Part shown: positions 7,204 through 16,504 of the stretch, piece by piece
Layout of the letters: every line of letters begins with the position of its first letter
Numbering within the stretch: position 1 is the first letter of the stretch
Source of the DNA: Streptomyces klenkii
Lineage (GTDB): Bacteria; Actinomycetota; Actinomycetes; Streptomycetales; Streptomycetaceae
NCBI RefSeq assembly: GCF_003626645.1
Contig: NZ_RBAM01000014.1
Span: forward strand, 62,001-126,000
Length of the DNA: 64,000 nucleotides
Direction of reading: 5' to 3'
Translations under genes and position numbers: made by a program
The notes under the pieces: model-generated
The model's database searches: none
Told to the model about the DNA's origin: nothing
What the model saw: only the letters and a program-made list of their open reading frames with translations

Positions 7204-9306
7204 TCAGACCGCCCCGTCCGCCTCGTCGTACACCTCGTGCCGCCCCGGCACCACGAATTCGCACCAGACGCTCTTGCCCGTCCCGCGCGACTCGACGCCC
7301 CAGACGTCGGCGAGCCGGTCGACCAGCAGCAGCCCGCGGCCCGAGACCCCGGACTCGCCCGGCTCGCGGCGCCGGGGCAGCGTGCTGGAGCGGTCCTCGA
7401 CGTCGACGCGCACGCGCCGTTCGGGCCCGGTGATGATGCGGATGGTCACGACGGCCGCGCTGTCGGTGTGGATCAGGGCGTTGGTCACCAGTTCGTCGGC
7501 GACCAGCTCGATCTCGTCGGACCGCTCGCGCGCGCCCCAGGCCCGTACGGCCGCGCGGATCATGTGCCGGGCCGCGGAGAGCGCCTCCGGGTCGGCCGGG
7601 GCGATGTGCTGCTGGAGCCGCCCGCCGCCCCGGGTGGGCGCGCCCTCGCGGCGCAGCAGCAGCACCGCCATGTCGTCCTCGCCCACGCGCTCCCCGATGA
7701 TGTCGCACAGCCGGTCGGCGAGCTGGTGGAGGTCGTAGGGGCCGGCGCGGACGACCGAGGCGAGGCGCTGCATGCCCTCGTCGAGGTCGGAGCCGGGCTG
7801 TTCGACGAGGCCGTCGGTGAACATCAGCAGCGTCTCGCCCGGGTCGATCTCGACGGTGGTGACGGGGTAGTCGAGGCGGCCGAACTGGGCGGAGAGGCCG
7901 AGCGGCAGGCCGCCGGAGACGGGCAGCCGGCGGCAGGTGCCGTCGGTGTGCCGCAGCAGCGGGTCGATGTGGCCGGCGCGGACGAGCTGGACGACGCCGG
8001 TGGACAGGTCGGCCTCGGCGTAGGCGCAGGTGGCGAAGCGGTCGGTGTCGAGCTCGTGGAGGAAGGAGGAGGCGCGGGCCATGACGGTGGCCGGGGCGTG
8101 GCCCTCGGTGGCGTACGCCCGCAGGACGATGCGCAGCTGGCCCATGACGGCGGCGGCCTGGGTGTCGTGCCCCTGGACGTCGCCGATGACGGCGCCGACC
8201 CGCCCGCCGGGCAGCGGGATCACGTCGTACCAGTCGCCGCCGATGTCGCGGCCCATGCGGGCCGAGCGGTAGCGGACGGCGATCTGCGCGCCGGGGATCT
8301 CGGGGATGCGGCGCGGCAGCATGGACTGCTGGAGGCTCTCGGCGAGGTCGTGCTCCTGGTCGTAGAGCATGGCGCGGGCGATGGCCTGCGAGAGGCTGCT
8401 GGAGAGGGCGATCAGGAGGTTGCGCTCCTGCTGGGTGAAGCCGCGGGTCTCCCGGTAGAGCAACCCGATGGCGCCGACCGGGCGGGCCTGGGCGATGAGC
8501 GGGAGGTAGGCGGCCGAGGAGATCCCGACGTCCCTGATGCGCTCCCACAGCCAGGGGTAGGAGCGGGCGAACTCCTCGCGGGACTCGATGAAGCGCGGGG
8601 CCATCGTGCGGATGACCTCGCTCATGGGGAAGTTGTCGTCGATGCGGGTCCAGCGGGTGCCGGGGATGTAGTGCTCGCCCGGGCCCTCGGCGACCATGTG
8701 GATGCGGCCGGCCTCGACGACGCCGAGAACGAGCAGGTCGGAGCCGAGGTGTGTGACGGCCCGGTCGTCACGGAAGAAGTCGATGACGTCCTGGACGGTG
8801 CGGGCGTGGGCGAGGGCGGCGGTGAGGGTCTCCACGATGGTGGTGTGCGTCAGGCGGTTCTCGTCGCGCCTGCCGATGGAGTGGCCGAGCTCCTCGGTGG
8901 CGTCACGGACGATGCCGATGATGCGGTGCGGGTGGCCCTCCTCGTCGCGCAGGATCCGGCCCTGGGTGTAGGTCCAGTGCAGCGTGCCGTCGGCGGCGCG
9001 GATGCGGTAGTAGGCGCTGTAGGTCTCGCGGCCCTCCTTCAGGGCGCGGGTGACCTGCGCGTCGAGGTCGGCGGAGTCGGAGCGGAGCACCTTGCCGGCC
9101 AGGCCCGAGAGGCGGCCGTTGAACTCTTCGGGGGTCAGGTCGAAGAGCTCCAGGGCGGAGGCGTCCATGTGCAGCACGCCGGTGTCGAGGTCCCAGTCGA
9201 TGCCGCCCATCCGGTTGAGGGCGAGCACGACCTCCGGGCGAGCGGGCCAGTCGTCCGGCACGGAACCTGCCGGTGCGGTGGCAGGCGTCGCTCCCCGATC
9301 AACCAT
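7204..9306 (-). CDS. PAS/GAF SpoIIE-type PP2C phosphatase with anti-sigma-like ATPase domain
   Basis: The 700-residue cytosolic signalling protein has four domains in order. A PAS domain lies near residues 25-120 (GGIDWDLDTGVLHMDASAL). A GAF domain lies near 145-300. A SpoIIE/RsbU-type PP2C phosphatase spans about 330-545 (GRDIGGDWYDVIPL, GDVQGHDTQAAAVMGQLR, LLMFTDGLVE). A C-terminal HATPase_c domain of the RsbW type contains DELVTNALIHT and GRGLLLVD. Such proteins dephosphorylate anti-sigma-factor antagonists or bind their partners; targets here are unknown. I chose the ATG giving MVDRGATPATAP; a start 28 codons further upstream is possible. It is divergent from the next gene. Confidence 0.93.
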   Translation of the reverse strand: MVDRGATPATAPAGSVPDDWPARPEVVLALNRMGGIDWDLDTGVLHMDASALELFDLTPEEFNGRLSGLAGKVLRSDSADLDAQVTRALKEGRETYSAYYRIRAADGTLHWTYTQGRILRDEEGHPHRIIGIVRDATEELGHSIGRRDENRLTHTTIVETLTAALAHARTVQDVIDFFRDDRAVTHLGSDLLVLGVVEAGRIHMVAEGPGEHYIPGTRWTRIDDNFPMSEVIRTMAPRFIESREEFARSYPWLWERIRDVGISSAAYLPLIAQARPVGAIGLLYRETRGFTQQERNLLIALSSSLSQAIARAMLYDQEHDLAESLQQSMLPRRIPEIPGAQIAVRYRSARMGRDIGGDWYDVIPLPGGRVGAVIGDVQGHDTQAAAVMGQLRIVLRAYATEGHAPATVMARASSFLHELDTDRFATCAYAEADLSTGVVQLVRAGHIDPLLRHTDGTCRRLPVSGGLPLGLSAQFGRLDYPVTTVEIDPGETLLMFTDGLVEQPGSDLDEGMQRLASVVRAGPYDLHQLADRLCDIIGERVGEDDMAVLLLRREGAPTRGGGRLQQHIAPADPEALSAARHMIRAAVRAWGARERSDEIELVADELVTNALIHTDSAAVVTIRIITGPERRVRVDVEDRSSTLPRRREPGESGVSGRGLLLVDRLADVWGVESRGTGKSVWCEFVVPGRHEVYDEADGAV

Positions 9307-9376
9307 AGAGCTACTCTGACACCTTTTGCCCGTTTCTTCGATGTGGCTGCGCGCTCCGGAGTGGTACGGATACGCC

Positions 9377-10813
9377 ATGGAGTGGTTCACGGCCCCGGGG
9401 TACTGGCTGAGCCGGCTGGTGGTGCAGCGCGGGCTCGCCGGCCTCTACCTCGTGGCCTTCCTGGCGGCCGCCCTCCAGTTCCGTGCGCTGATCGGCGAGC
9501 GCGGCATGCTGCCGGTCCCGCGCTTCGTGCGCCACGTGCCCTTCGCCCGCGCCCCGGGGGTCTTCCAGCTGCACTACTCGGACCGGTTCTTCGCGGCGTG
9601 GGCGTGGTCGGGCGCCGCGCTGGCGGCCGCGGTGGCAGCGGGCGCGGCGGACGCGGTGCCCCTGTGGGCGGCGATGGCGATGTGGGCCGCCCTCTGGGCG
9701 ATGTACCTGTCGATCGTCAACGTGGGCCAGACCTGGTACGGCTTCGGCTGGGAGTCGCTCCTGCTGGAGGCCGGATTCCTCGCCGTGTTCCTGGGCAACG
9801 CGCGCACGGACCCGCCGGTCCTCGTGCTGTGGCTGATGCGCTGGCTGGTCTTCCGCGTCGAGTTCGGCGCGGGCCTGATCAAGATGCGCGGCGACCCCTG
9901 CTGGCGCGACCTGACCTGCCTGTACTACCACCACGAGACCCAGCCCATGCCGGGCCCGCTGAGCTGGTTCTTCCACCGCCTGCCGCGGCCGCTGCACCGG
10001 GTCGAGACGGGCGCCAACCACGTCGCCCAGCTCGTCGTGCCGCTCGCGCTGTTCACCCCGCAGCCCTTCGCGAGCCCGGCCGCAGCAGTGATCATCTGCA
10101 CCCAGCTCTGGCTCGTCGCCTCCGGCAACTTCGCCTGGCTCAACTGGCTCACCATCGTCATGGCCTTCGCCGCCGTCGACGGCGACGGCGCGGCGGACGC
10201 CCTGGGCCTCGCCCGGCACGCCCCGGTCTCCCCTCCCCCGGGCTGGTACGAGGGCCTCGTCATCGCCGCGACCGCGCTCGTGGCCGTCCTGAGCTGGTGG
10301 CCGGTGCGCAACATGCTCTCCCGGCAGCAGCGCATGAACATGTCCTTCAACGCGTTCCACCTGGTCAACACGTACGGCGCCTTCGGCAGCATCAACCGCA
10401 GGCGCTACGAGGTGGTGGTCGAGGGCACCGACGAGGAGCGCGTCGGGCCGGACACCATGTGGCAGGAGTACGGGTTCAAGGGCAAGCCCGGCGACCTCCG
10501 CCGGCTGCCCCGCCAGTACGCCCCGTACCACCTGCGGCTCGACTGGATGATGTGGTTCGCGGGGATCTCACCCGCGTACGCGGAGCCGTGGTTCGGCCCG
10601 TTCGTGGAGCGGCTGCTCACGGGCGACCCGGACACGCTGCGCCTGCTGCGGCACAACCCCTTCCCCGGCACGCCCCCGACCCACGTCCGGGCGCGGCTGT
10701 ACCTCTACCGCTTCACGACGTGGCGGGAGCGGCGGGAGACGGGCGCGTGGTGGCACCGGACGCTGCGGGGGGAATTCTTCCCACCGGTGGCCCTCCGGGC
10801 CGGGGACGTGTGA
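9377..10813 (+). CDS. Lipase maturation factor family membrane protein
   Basis: The 478-residue polytopic membrane protein resembles the LMF1/DUF1222 family. Several hydrophobic helices occupy roughly residues 10-320. The family signature is clear in VGQTWYGFGWESLLLEAGFL, FRVEFGAGLIKMRGDPCW and YYHHETQPMPGPLSWFFH. The soluble C-terminal part contains WQEYGFKGKPGDL and RLDWMMWFAG. In vertebrates LMF1 helps lipases fold in the ER. Bacterial homologues have no established role, so this is a family name rather than a function. The start chosen is ATG before EWFTAPGYW; an ATG 12 codons upstream is an alternative. It is divergently arranged with the phosphatase gene. Confidence 0.9.
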   Translation: MEWFTAPGYWLSRLVVQRGLAGLYLVAFLAAALQFRALIGERGMLPVPRFVRHVPFARAPGVFQLHYSDRFFAAWAWSGAALAAAVAAGAADAVPLWAAMAMWAALWAMYLSIVNVGQTWYGFGWESLLLEAGFLAVFLGNARTDPPVLVLWLMRWLVFRVEFGAGLIKMRGDPCWRDLTCLYYHHETQPMPGPLSWFFHRLPRPLHRVETGANHVAQLVVPLALFTPQPFASPAAAVIICTQLWLVASGNFAWLNWLTIVMAFAAVDGDGAADALGLARHAPVSPPPGWYEGLVIAATALVAVLSWWPVRNMLSRQQRMNMSFNAFHLVNTYGAFGSINRRRYEVVVEGTDEERVGPDTMWQEYGFKGKPGDLRRLPRQYAPYHLRLDWMMWFAGISPAYAEPWFGPFVERLLTGDPDTLRLLRHNPFPGTPPTHVRARLYLYRFTTWRERRETGAWWHRTLRGEFFPPVALRAGDV

Positions 10814-10852
10814 CACCGTGCCCGGCCTCGGTGGGAGCGCGTCCCGTACGGG

Positions 10853-12325
10853 TCAGGAGCCGCCACCCCGCGGCCCCAGTCCGCACAGGGCCAGCTCGGC
10901 GGCCGTGATCGACGGCTCGTTCGGCACCTCGCCGCCGGGCCCGCGCAGCACGCCGAACACCACGAGCGGGCTGACCAGGGCCGTCATCGGCGCGGACAGC
11001 GTCATCACGTCGTAGAGCGAGCGCATGACGACGGGGTTCACCGTGGCGGTGCGCATCAGCCGCTGGACGTACCCGCGCAGCAGCCGCGCCGCGGCCGGGG
11101 GACGCTCGCCGATGCTGCCGGGGTAGTTGATGTCCTCGCCGGTGGCGAGGTCCCACGGGCTGCTCGCGGCGCGGCCGACCGCGCGCTGGATGCGCCGGGA
11201 CAGGCCCGGCGCGTCCACGCCGTGCTCGGCCAGGAGGCCGCGGATCGCGGTCGCGCTGTGGGCGGCCACGGACATCCCCTGCCCGTAGACGGGGTTGAAG
11301 GTGGCGACGGCGTCCCCCGTCACGGCGAAGCCCTCCGGCCAGGAAGACAGGCGCTCGAAGTAGCGGCGGCGGTTGACCGTGCTGCGGGTGAGGTGGACGT
11401 CGGTCAGCGGCTCCAGGCCCGCGATCAGGTCGGCGATCAGCGGGTGGCGCAGGCTGCGGACGAACGGCTCGAACTCCCCGGCCTCCCGCGACGGTTCGCC
11501 GCCGCGCGTGCCGCAGGCCGTGAGCAGCCAGCGGCCGCCCTCGATCGGCAGCATCGTCGCGCCCTGCCCCGGCACGGCGCCGTACGGGTCCGCCTGCACG
11601 CTGACGACGGGGAAGCGCTCGCTGCTCGGCGGCGCCCGGAAGATCCGGGTCACGTAGACCATGCCGGAGTCGACGGTCTCCTCGTGGGCGGGGTGCAGCC
11701 CGAGCTCGTTGAGGCGGCGCGCGGCCTGCGAGCCGCGCCCGGAGGCGTCGATCACCAGGTCCGCCTCCAGCACCTCGGCCGAGTGGCTGCCGTCGGTGCG
11801 GACCTTCACTCCGGTGACCCGCTGCGCGTCGCCGAGCAGCGCGAGCGCGTCGGTCTCCTGGCGGAGCACGACCCCGGGCAGGGCCAGGACCTTCTCGCGG
11901 ACGACGAAGTCGAGCAGGTCGCGGGTGCAGGCCATCAGGAACTGCGTGCTGGGCCAGCGCGGATACCAGCCCTGCGGGCCGAGCGCGACCAGCCCGGTCC
12001 CCAGCGGGATCCGGCGGGCGCCCGCGGCCACCCAGGCCTCGATGGTCCCCGGCAGCAGGGACTCCACGGCCCGCGCGCCGCCCGACATCATCAGGTGCGC
12101 GTGGCGGGCCTGCGGCAGGCCCTTGCGCGGCTCCAGCCCCTCCGGCAGCCGGTCCCGCTCCACGATCACGACCTCGCCGACGTGGCGGGCCACCGCGGCC
12201 GCGGCCAGCAGGCCGGCCATCCCCGCGCCGAGGACCACGGCGCGGCCGGCTCTGCGGGAGGCCCCGGAGGAACCGGCGGAGGAGGCCTCGCTGGGGAAGG
12301 GAACGGCGGAGGAAGGGGCTCTCAT
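10853..12325 (-). CDS. FAD-dependent oxidoreductase (aromatic hydroxylase/geranylgeranyl-reductase-like)
   Basis: The protein has 490 residues. An N-terminal Rossmann FAD motif is visible at VVLGAGMAGLLAAAAVARHV, ending in an acidic residue in VIVERDRLP. A central DASGRGS stretch and a C-terminal GDAVATFNPVYGQGMSVAA segment complete the FAD-binding fold of the PHBH-like monooxygenase superfamily. Members hydroxylate aromatics or reduce prenyl chains. No pathway genes flank it, so the substrate is unknown. The start is supported by GGGAGGG before ATG. It converges on the lipase-maturation-factor gene. Confidence 0.88.
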   Translation of the reverse strand: MRAPSSAVPFPSEASSAGSSGASRRAGRAVVLGAGMAGLLAAAAVARHVGEVVIVERDRLPEGLEPRKGLPQARHAHLMMSGGARAVESLLPGTIEAWVAAGARRIPLGTGLVALGPQGWYPRWPSTQFLMACTRDLLDFVVREKVLALPGVVLRQETDALALLGDAQRVTGVKVRTDGSHSAEVLEADLVIDASGRGSQAARRLNELGLHPAHEETVDSGMVYVTRIFRAPPSSERFPVVSVQADPYGAVPGQGATMLPIEGGRWLLTACGTRGGEPSREAGEFEPFVRSLRHPLIADLIAGLEPLTDVHLTRSTVNRRRYFERLSSWPEGFAVTGDAVATFNPVYGQGMSVAAHSATAIRGLLAEHGVDAPGLSRRIQRAVGRAASSPWDLATGEDINYPGSIGERPPAAARLLRGYVQRLMRTATVNPVVMRSLYDVMTLSAPMTALVSPLVVFGVLRGPGGEVPNEPSITAAELALCGLGPRGGGS

Positions 12326-12409
12326 GCCACGGACCCTCCCCAGCCCGTCCGGCGCCTACTCACGAGTTCACCCGCGTGTGCGGCCCGCGGCATGCGCGCC
12401 CGCCGCGGA

Positions 12410-12447
12410 GCGCGCACCGTAGGACGAGAAGCGCGCACCGCAGGACG
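12410..12447. repeat. Two direct repeats upstream of the PHP gene
   Basis: GCGCGCACCGTAGGACG at 12410-12426 is repeated with one change at 12431-12447, giving a 21-base period, two helical turns. The repeats end 23 bases before the PHP gene start and could be regulator half-sites, but no matching regulator is evident. Confidence 0.3.
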
Positions 12448-12470
12448 CGGGGCGAGGAGGCGGTGGTGCG

Positions 12471-13490
12471 ATGGACCCGGTGCAGGCGCTGGACCGGATC
12501 GCCTTCCTGCTGGAGCGCGCGGACGCGCCCACGTACCGCGTGAAGGCGTTCCGCACGGCCTCCGGGGTGGTCGCCGGGCTGCCGGAGGAGGAGCTGCGGC
12601 GGCGGGCGGCCGCCGGCACACTGACCGCCGAGAAGGGCATCGGCCCCAAGACCGCGGCCGTCGTGGCCGAGGCCCTGGCCGGGCGCGTGCCCGCGTACCT
12701 GGCCGGCCTGGAAGAGGAAGCGGCGCGGGAGCCGCCGGCCGAAGGCGGCGAGGCACTGCGCGCGGCCCTGCGCGGCGACTGCCACATGCACTCGGACTGG
12801 TCCGACGGCGGCAGCCCCATCGAGGCCATGGCGCGCGCGGCGCGGGACCTCGGCCACGAGTGGGCGGTGCTCACCGACCACTCCCCCAGGCTGACGATCG
12901 CCCGCGGCCTGACGGCCGAGCGGCTGCGCGCCCAGCTCGGCGTCGTCGCCGAGGTGAACGAGCGCCTCGGCGACGGCTTCCGGCTGCTGCGCGGCATCGA
13001 GTGCGACATCCTCGACGACGGCTCCCTCGACCAGGAGCCGGGGCTGCTCGGCGAGCTCGACGTCGTCGTCGCCTCGGTCCACTCGAAGCTGCGCATGGAC
13101 GCGGACGCCATGACCCGCCGGCTGGTCGGCGCCGTCGCCAACCCCCTCGTGGACGTGCTCGGGCACTGCACCGGGCGGCTGTCGGCCGGGCGGGGACGGC
13201 CGGAGTCGGTGTTCGACGCGGCGATGGTCTTCGCCGCGTGCGCCCGCTTCGGCACCGCCGTGGAGATCAACTGCCGGCCGGAGCGGCTGGACCCGCCGCG
13301 CCGGCTGATCCGCCAGGCCCTCGACGCGGGCGTGCTGTTCTCCATCGACAGCGACGCGCACGCCCCGGGCCAGCTCGACTGGCAGATCCACGGCTGCGCC
13401 CGGGCCGAGGAGTGCGGGGTGCCCGCCGACCGGATCATCACCACGTGGACGGCGCCCGAGCTGCTGGAATGGGCGCGGGGCAAGAGGTAG
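12471..13490 (+). CDS. PHP-domain phosphoesterase with N-terminal helix-hairpin-helix region
   Basis: The protein has 339 residues. Residues 1-85 resemble the helix-hairpin-helix DNA-binding region of PolX-type polymerases (MDPVQALDRIAFLLERA, GIGPKTAAVVAEAL). Residues about 95-335 are a PHP metal-dependent phosphoesterase (HMHSDWSDGGS, LTDHSPRLTIARGL, GIECDILDDG, SVHSKL, GHCTGR, SIDSDAHAP). PolX combines these with a nucleotidyltransferase domain, which is absent here. It lies 10 bases upstream of a DNA ligase gene and near ku, so a part in end processing is plausible. That role is inferred from context only. Start from ATG 10 bases after GAGGAGG. Confidence 0.9.
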   Translation: MDPVQALDRIAFLLERADAPTYRVKAFRTASGVVAGLPEEELRRRAAAGTLTAEKGIGPKTAAVVAEALAGRVPAYLAGLEEEAAREPPAEGGEALRAALRGDCHMHSDWSDGGSPIEAMARAARDLGHEWAVLTDHSPRLTIARGLTAERLRAQLGVVAEVNERLGDGFRLLRGIECDILDDGSLDQEPGLLGELDVVVASVHSKLRMDADAMTRRLVGAVANPLVDVLGHCTGRLSAGRGRPESVFDAAMVFAACARFGTAVEINCRPERLDPPRRLIRQALDAGVLFSIDSDAHAPGQLDWQIHGCARAEECGVPADRIITTWTAPELLEWARGKR

Positions 13491-13500
13491 GCGGCGGACG

Positions 13501-14475
13501 ATGACCCCGACCGCCGGGCGGGCCCCGGCCGCGCCGCCCGCGATCCGCCCGATGCTCGCGACACCGGGGCCGCTGCCGGCCGCGGGCGAGGACGCGGCCT
13601 GGGCGTTCGAGGTCAAGTGGGACGGCATCCGCCTGGTCGTGGGCGTCGCGGGCGACGGCACCGTGCGGCCGGTCACCCGGGCCGGCAACGACGCCCGCGT
13701 CACCTACCCCGAACTGCGGGCCCTGGGCGGGCACCTGCGCGGCCGGCCCGCGGTCCTCGACGGCGAGATCGTCGTCCTCGGCGAGGCCGGACGGCCGGAC
13801 TTCGGCCTGCTCCAGCGCCGCATGGGCGTCACCGACGCGCACCGCGCGGCCCGCCTCGCGGCGGAGTACCCCGCCCGCCTCATGCTCTTCGACGTCCTGC
13901 ACCTCGGCGGCCGGTCGCTGCTGGACCTGCCCTACGCCGAGCGGCGGGCCGTCCTGGACGGACTCGGCCTCGCGGGCCCGGCCTGGTCGGTGCCCGCGTA
14001 CGTGGCGGGCCACGCGCAGCAGGCCTGGCACGCCACGCTCGAAGGCGGCTTCGAGGGCGTCGTGGCGAAGAAGCTCACCTCCGTCTACACCCCCGGCATC
14101 CGGTCCTCCGAATGGCGCAAGACCAAGCACGTCGTCACGATCGACGTGGTCATCGGGGGCTGGGCGGAGGGCCGCGGCGCGCTGTCGGGGCTGCCCGGCG
14201 CGGTCCTCGCGGGCGTGGCGGAGCCGGGCGGGCTGCGGTACGCGGGGTCCGTGGGGTCGGGGCTGTCGGAGCGCGAACGCCGGGACCTCGCCCGGTATCT
14301 GTCGGTGATCCCGCGTGCGGACCCGCCGTTCTCGGGGCCCGTCGACGTGCCGGGGGCGCACTGGGTCGAGCCCCGGCTCGTCGCCGAGGTCGTCTTCTCC
14401 GGCTGGACGTCCGCGGGCCGCCTCCGCCATCCCGTGTGGCACCGGCTGCGGCCCGACCTGACCCGGCTCGGCTGA
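13501..14475 (+). CDS. ATP-dependent DNA ligase, LigD-ligase-domain type
   Basis: The protein has 324 residues and corresponds to the stand-alone ligase module of bacterial NHEJ. Motif I is EVKWDGIR, with the lysine that takes AMP, near residue 38. GEIVVLGEAGRPDFGLLQRR, EGVVAKKL and SEWRKTKH give the later nucleotidyltransferase motifs. A C-terminal OB-fold follows (GLRYAGSVGSGL, VVFSGWTSAGRLRHPVW). It would seal breaks held by Ku and filled by the Pol module. It starts 10 bases after the PHP gene and converges on the Pol gene. In mycobacteria the activities are one polypeptide (LigD); here they are separate genes. Confidence 0.94.
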   Translation: MTPTAGRAPAAPPAIRPMLATPGPLPAAGEDAAWAFEVKWDGIRLVVGVAGDGTVRPVTRAGNDARVTYPELRALGGHLRGRPAVLDGEIVVLGEAGRPDFGLLQRRMGVTDAHRAARLAAEYPARLMLFDVLHLGGRSLLDLPYAERRAVLDGLGLAGPAWSVPAYVAGHAQQAWHATLEGGFEGVVAKKLTSVYTPGIRSSEWRKTKHVVTIDVVIGGWAEGRGALSGLPGAVLAGVAEPGGLRYAGSVGSGLSERERRDLARYLSVIPRADPPFSGPVDVPGAHWVEPRLVAEVVFSGWTSAGRLRHPVWHRLRPDLTRLG

Positions 14476-14504
14476 AGAGCCCCGGCCCGGCTGACGCGAG
14501 GCGG

Positions 14505-15410
14505 TCACGGGAGGTGCGCGCGGGTGGCGTCGCCGGTGAGCGGGGCCAGCAGGTCGCCGTACGTCTCCGCCCGCTCCAGCACCTGCTCGGGGGTGAAGGC
14601 GAGGTCGGCAGGGTCCCGGCACGCGGCGACCTCGTCCCAGGTGACCGGGGCGGCGACGCCGGGTGCGCCCTCCCGCAGCCGCACGGTGTACGGGGCGGCC
14701 GTGGTCTTGGCGCTCGCGTTCTGCGACCAGTCGATGAGCACCTTCCCCCGGCGCTCGACGCGCGCCATCGACACGACGACCAGGCCCGGGTGCTCGCCCA
14801 TCATGCGGGCCGCCAGCTCCTTGGCGTAGCCGCCCGCCGCCCGCCCGGCCGCCGCGTACACGGGTGCGTACAGGTGCAGGCCCTTGGAGCCGGAGACGAC
14901 GGCGTGGGCGGTGAGGCCGTCGTCGTCGAGGAGCTGGCGCAGCCGCTGGGCGACCCGGCAGCAGACCACGAGGTCGGTGCCGGGGCCGGGGTCCAGGTCC
15001 AGGACGAGCCGGTCGTGGCCGTCGGGGCCCGCGCTCGCCGTCCACTGCGGGACGTGCACCTCGTACGCGCCGAGGTTGACGAGCGCGACCAGGGCGGCCG
15101 TGGTGTCGAGCACGACCTGCTCGGTGACGCCCTCGCGGTGCTCCACGGGCACCACCCGCACCCACCGGGGAACTCCGCCGGGCGGGTTCTTGGCGATCCA
15201 GCTCTGCCCGCCGGGGCCCTCCGGGGCGCGGACGAACGAGGCGGGCCGGTCGGCCGTGTGCGCCACCATCACCGGGGCGATCCGCGCGTAGTACCGCAGG
15301 ACCTGCGCCTTGGTGTGGCCGGACGCGGGGAACAGCACCCGGTCGAGGTGGGTCAGGGCCAGCCGGTGGCCCTCGATCTCCACCGCCTGCCGCTCGGGAG
15401 AGACAGACAT
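14505..15410 (-). CDS. LigD-type polymerase/primase domain protein (NHEJ)
   Basis: The 301-residue protein is an archaeo-eukaryotic-primase-type polymerase equivalent to the LigD Pol domain. It fills or extends DNA ends, often with ribonucleotides. Key motifs are LTHLDRVLFPASGHTKAQVL at the N-terminus, the catalytic LDLDPGPG with paired acidic residues, and SGSKGLHLYAPV. WDEV lies near the C-terminus. Length matches stand-alone actinobacterial Pol proteins. It is divergent from ku, with 32 bases between their start codons, so the two probably share a regulatory region. Confidence 0.94.
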   Translation of the reverse strand: MSVSPERQAVEIEGHRLALTHLDRVLFPASGHTKAQVLRYYARIAPVMVAHTADRPASFVRAPEGPGGQSWIAKNPPGGVPRWVRVVPVEHREGVTEQVVLDTTAALVALVNLGAYEVHVPQWTASAGPDGHDRLVLDLDPGPGTDLVVCCRVAQRLRQLLDDDGLTAHAVVSGSKGLHLYAPVYAAAGRAAGGYAKELAARMMGEHPGLVVVSMARVERRGKVLIDWSQNASAKTTAAPYTVRLREGAPGVAAPVTWDEVAACRDPADLAFTPEQVLERAETYGDLLAPLTGDATRAHLP

Positions 15411-15442
15411 AAGGTAGGAATTCCCCGCGGAGGGATAAAACT

Positions 15443-16453
15443 ATGCGGACCATGTGGAAAGGTGCGATCGGCTTCGGACTGGTGTCCGTGCCGGTACGGC
15501 TCTACGCCGCCGTCCAGGAACACGGCCTCCGCCTGCACCAGGTCCACGACAAGGACGGCGGCCGGATCCACCTCAAGCGCGTCTGCGAGGTCTGCGACGA
15601 GCAGGTCGACTACGAGCACATCGCCAAGGGCTACCAGGACGACGAGGGGCACACCGCCGTCGTCACCCAGGACGAGCTGGCCGGACTGCCGCTGCCCAGC
15701 AAGAAGCTCATCGACGTGCTCGCCTTCGTCGACGCCGGCAGGATCGACCCCCTCCAGCTGTCCAGCGGCTACTACCTGGCGCCCGAGAGCGCGGCGGCCC
15801 AGAAGCCCTACGTCCTGCTCCGCGAGACCCTCAAGCAGACCGAACGCGTCGCCGTCACCAAGATCGCACTGCGCACCCGGGAGTCCCTGGCCCTGCTGCG
15901 GGTCCACGGCGACCTGCTCACGCTGCACACCATGTACTGGCCGGACGAGATCCGCGACGCCGGCGACCTGGCCCCGCCCTCCTCGGTCACGGTGCGGCCG
16001 CAGGAGCTGAAGATGGCCACGAGCCTGATGGACACCCTCTCCGAGGAGTTCGACCTGGAGGGGCTGGAGGACGAGTACGAGATCGCCCTGGGCGAGCTCA
16101 TCAACGCCCACCTGTCCGACCGCCCGGTCCCCAAGAAGGAGACGGCACCCGCGCCGGACAACGTCATCGACCTGATGGCCGCCCTCCAGGCCTCCATCGA
16201 CAGCGCGGCGCGCAAGCCCGGCGACAAGACGGAACGGCCGGGAAGGGGCGCCAAGAAGACGGCAGCGGCGGGGAAGACGGCCCGCGGCACCGCGAAGAAG
16301 GCGGCGGAGCCGCAAAAACGCACGGCCGCCAAAAAGACGGCGGCGGCCTCCACCGCCTCCACGGGCAGGAAGACCACCGCCAAGAGCACCACGGCCAAGA
16401 CCGCCAAGAAGACGGCGGCGACCAGGAAGAGCGGCCGCCGCGCCGCCTCGTGA
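15443..16453 (+). CDS. ku: Ku protein, bacterial NHEJ end-binding factor
   Basis: The 336-residue protein has the bacterial Ku core in residues 1-270 (MWKGAIGFGLVSVPVRLYAA, RVCEVCDEQV, SSGYYLAPE, REPLLK-like region). Ku encircles double-strand ends and recruits the Pol and ligase modules. The C-terminal 70 residues are a lysine/alanine-rich tail with repeated AAKKTAA-type units, similar to histone H1 or HupS tails, and probably bind DNA non-specifically. GGAGGG lies 8 bases before ATG. It neighbours both LigD-like genes, forming an NHEJ cluster. Confidence 0.96.
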   Translation: MRTMWKGAIGFGLVSVPVRLYAAVQEHGLRLHQVHDKDGGRIHLKRVCEVCDEQVDYEHIAKGYQDDEGHTAVVTQDELAGLPLPSKKLIDVLAFVDAGRIDPLQLSSGYYLAPESAAAQKPYVLLRETLKQTERVAVTKIALRTRESLALLRVHGDLLTLHTMYWPDEIRDAGDLAPPSSVTVRPQELKMATSLMDTLSEEFDLEGLEDEYEIALGELINAHLSDRPVPKKETAPAPDNVIDLMAALQASIDSAARKPGDKTERPGRGAKKTAAAGKTARGTAKKAAEPQKRTAAKKTAAASTASTGRKTTAKSTTAKTAKKTAATRKSGRRAAS

Positions 16454-16466
16454 CCCCGGACCGGCC

Positions 16467-16496
16467 GGTCCGCGCCGATCAGCACCGGCGCGGACC
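16467..16496. terminator. Perfect hairpin between convergent ku and AAA genes
   Basis: Arms GGTCCGCGCCG and CGGCGCGGACC (11 bp, perfect) enclose an 8-base loop. The hairpin sits 13 bases after the ku stop and 8 bases beyond the stop of the convergent gene, so it likely serves both. Confidence 0.65.
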
Positions 16497-16504
16497 CGCC
16501 ACGC

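Noticed and set aside
16220..16450. Repeated AAG/GCC units at the end of ku, first taken for a tandem repeat
   Set aside because: They encode the Lys/Ala-rich tail common in actinobacterial Ku and are not a separate element.
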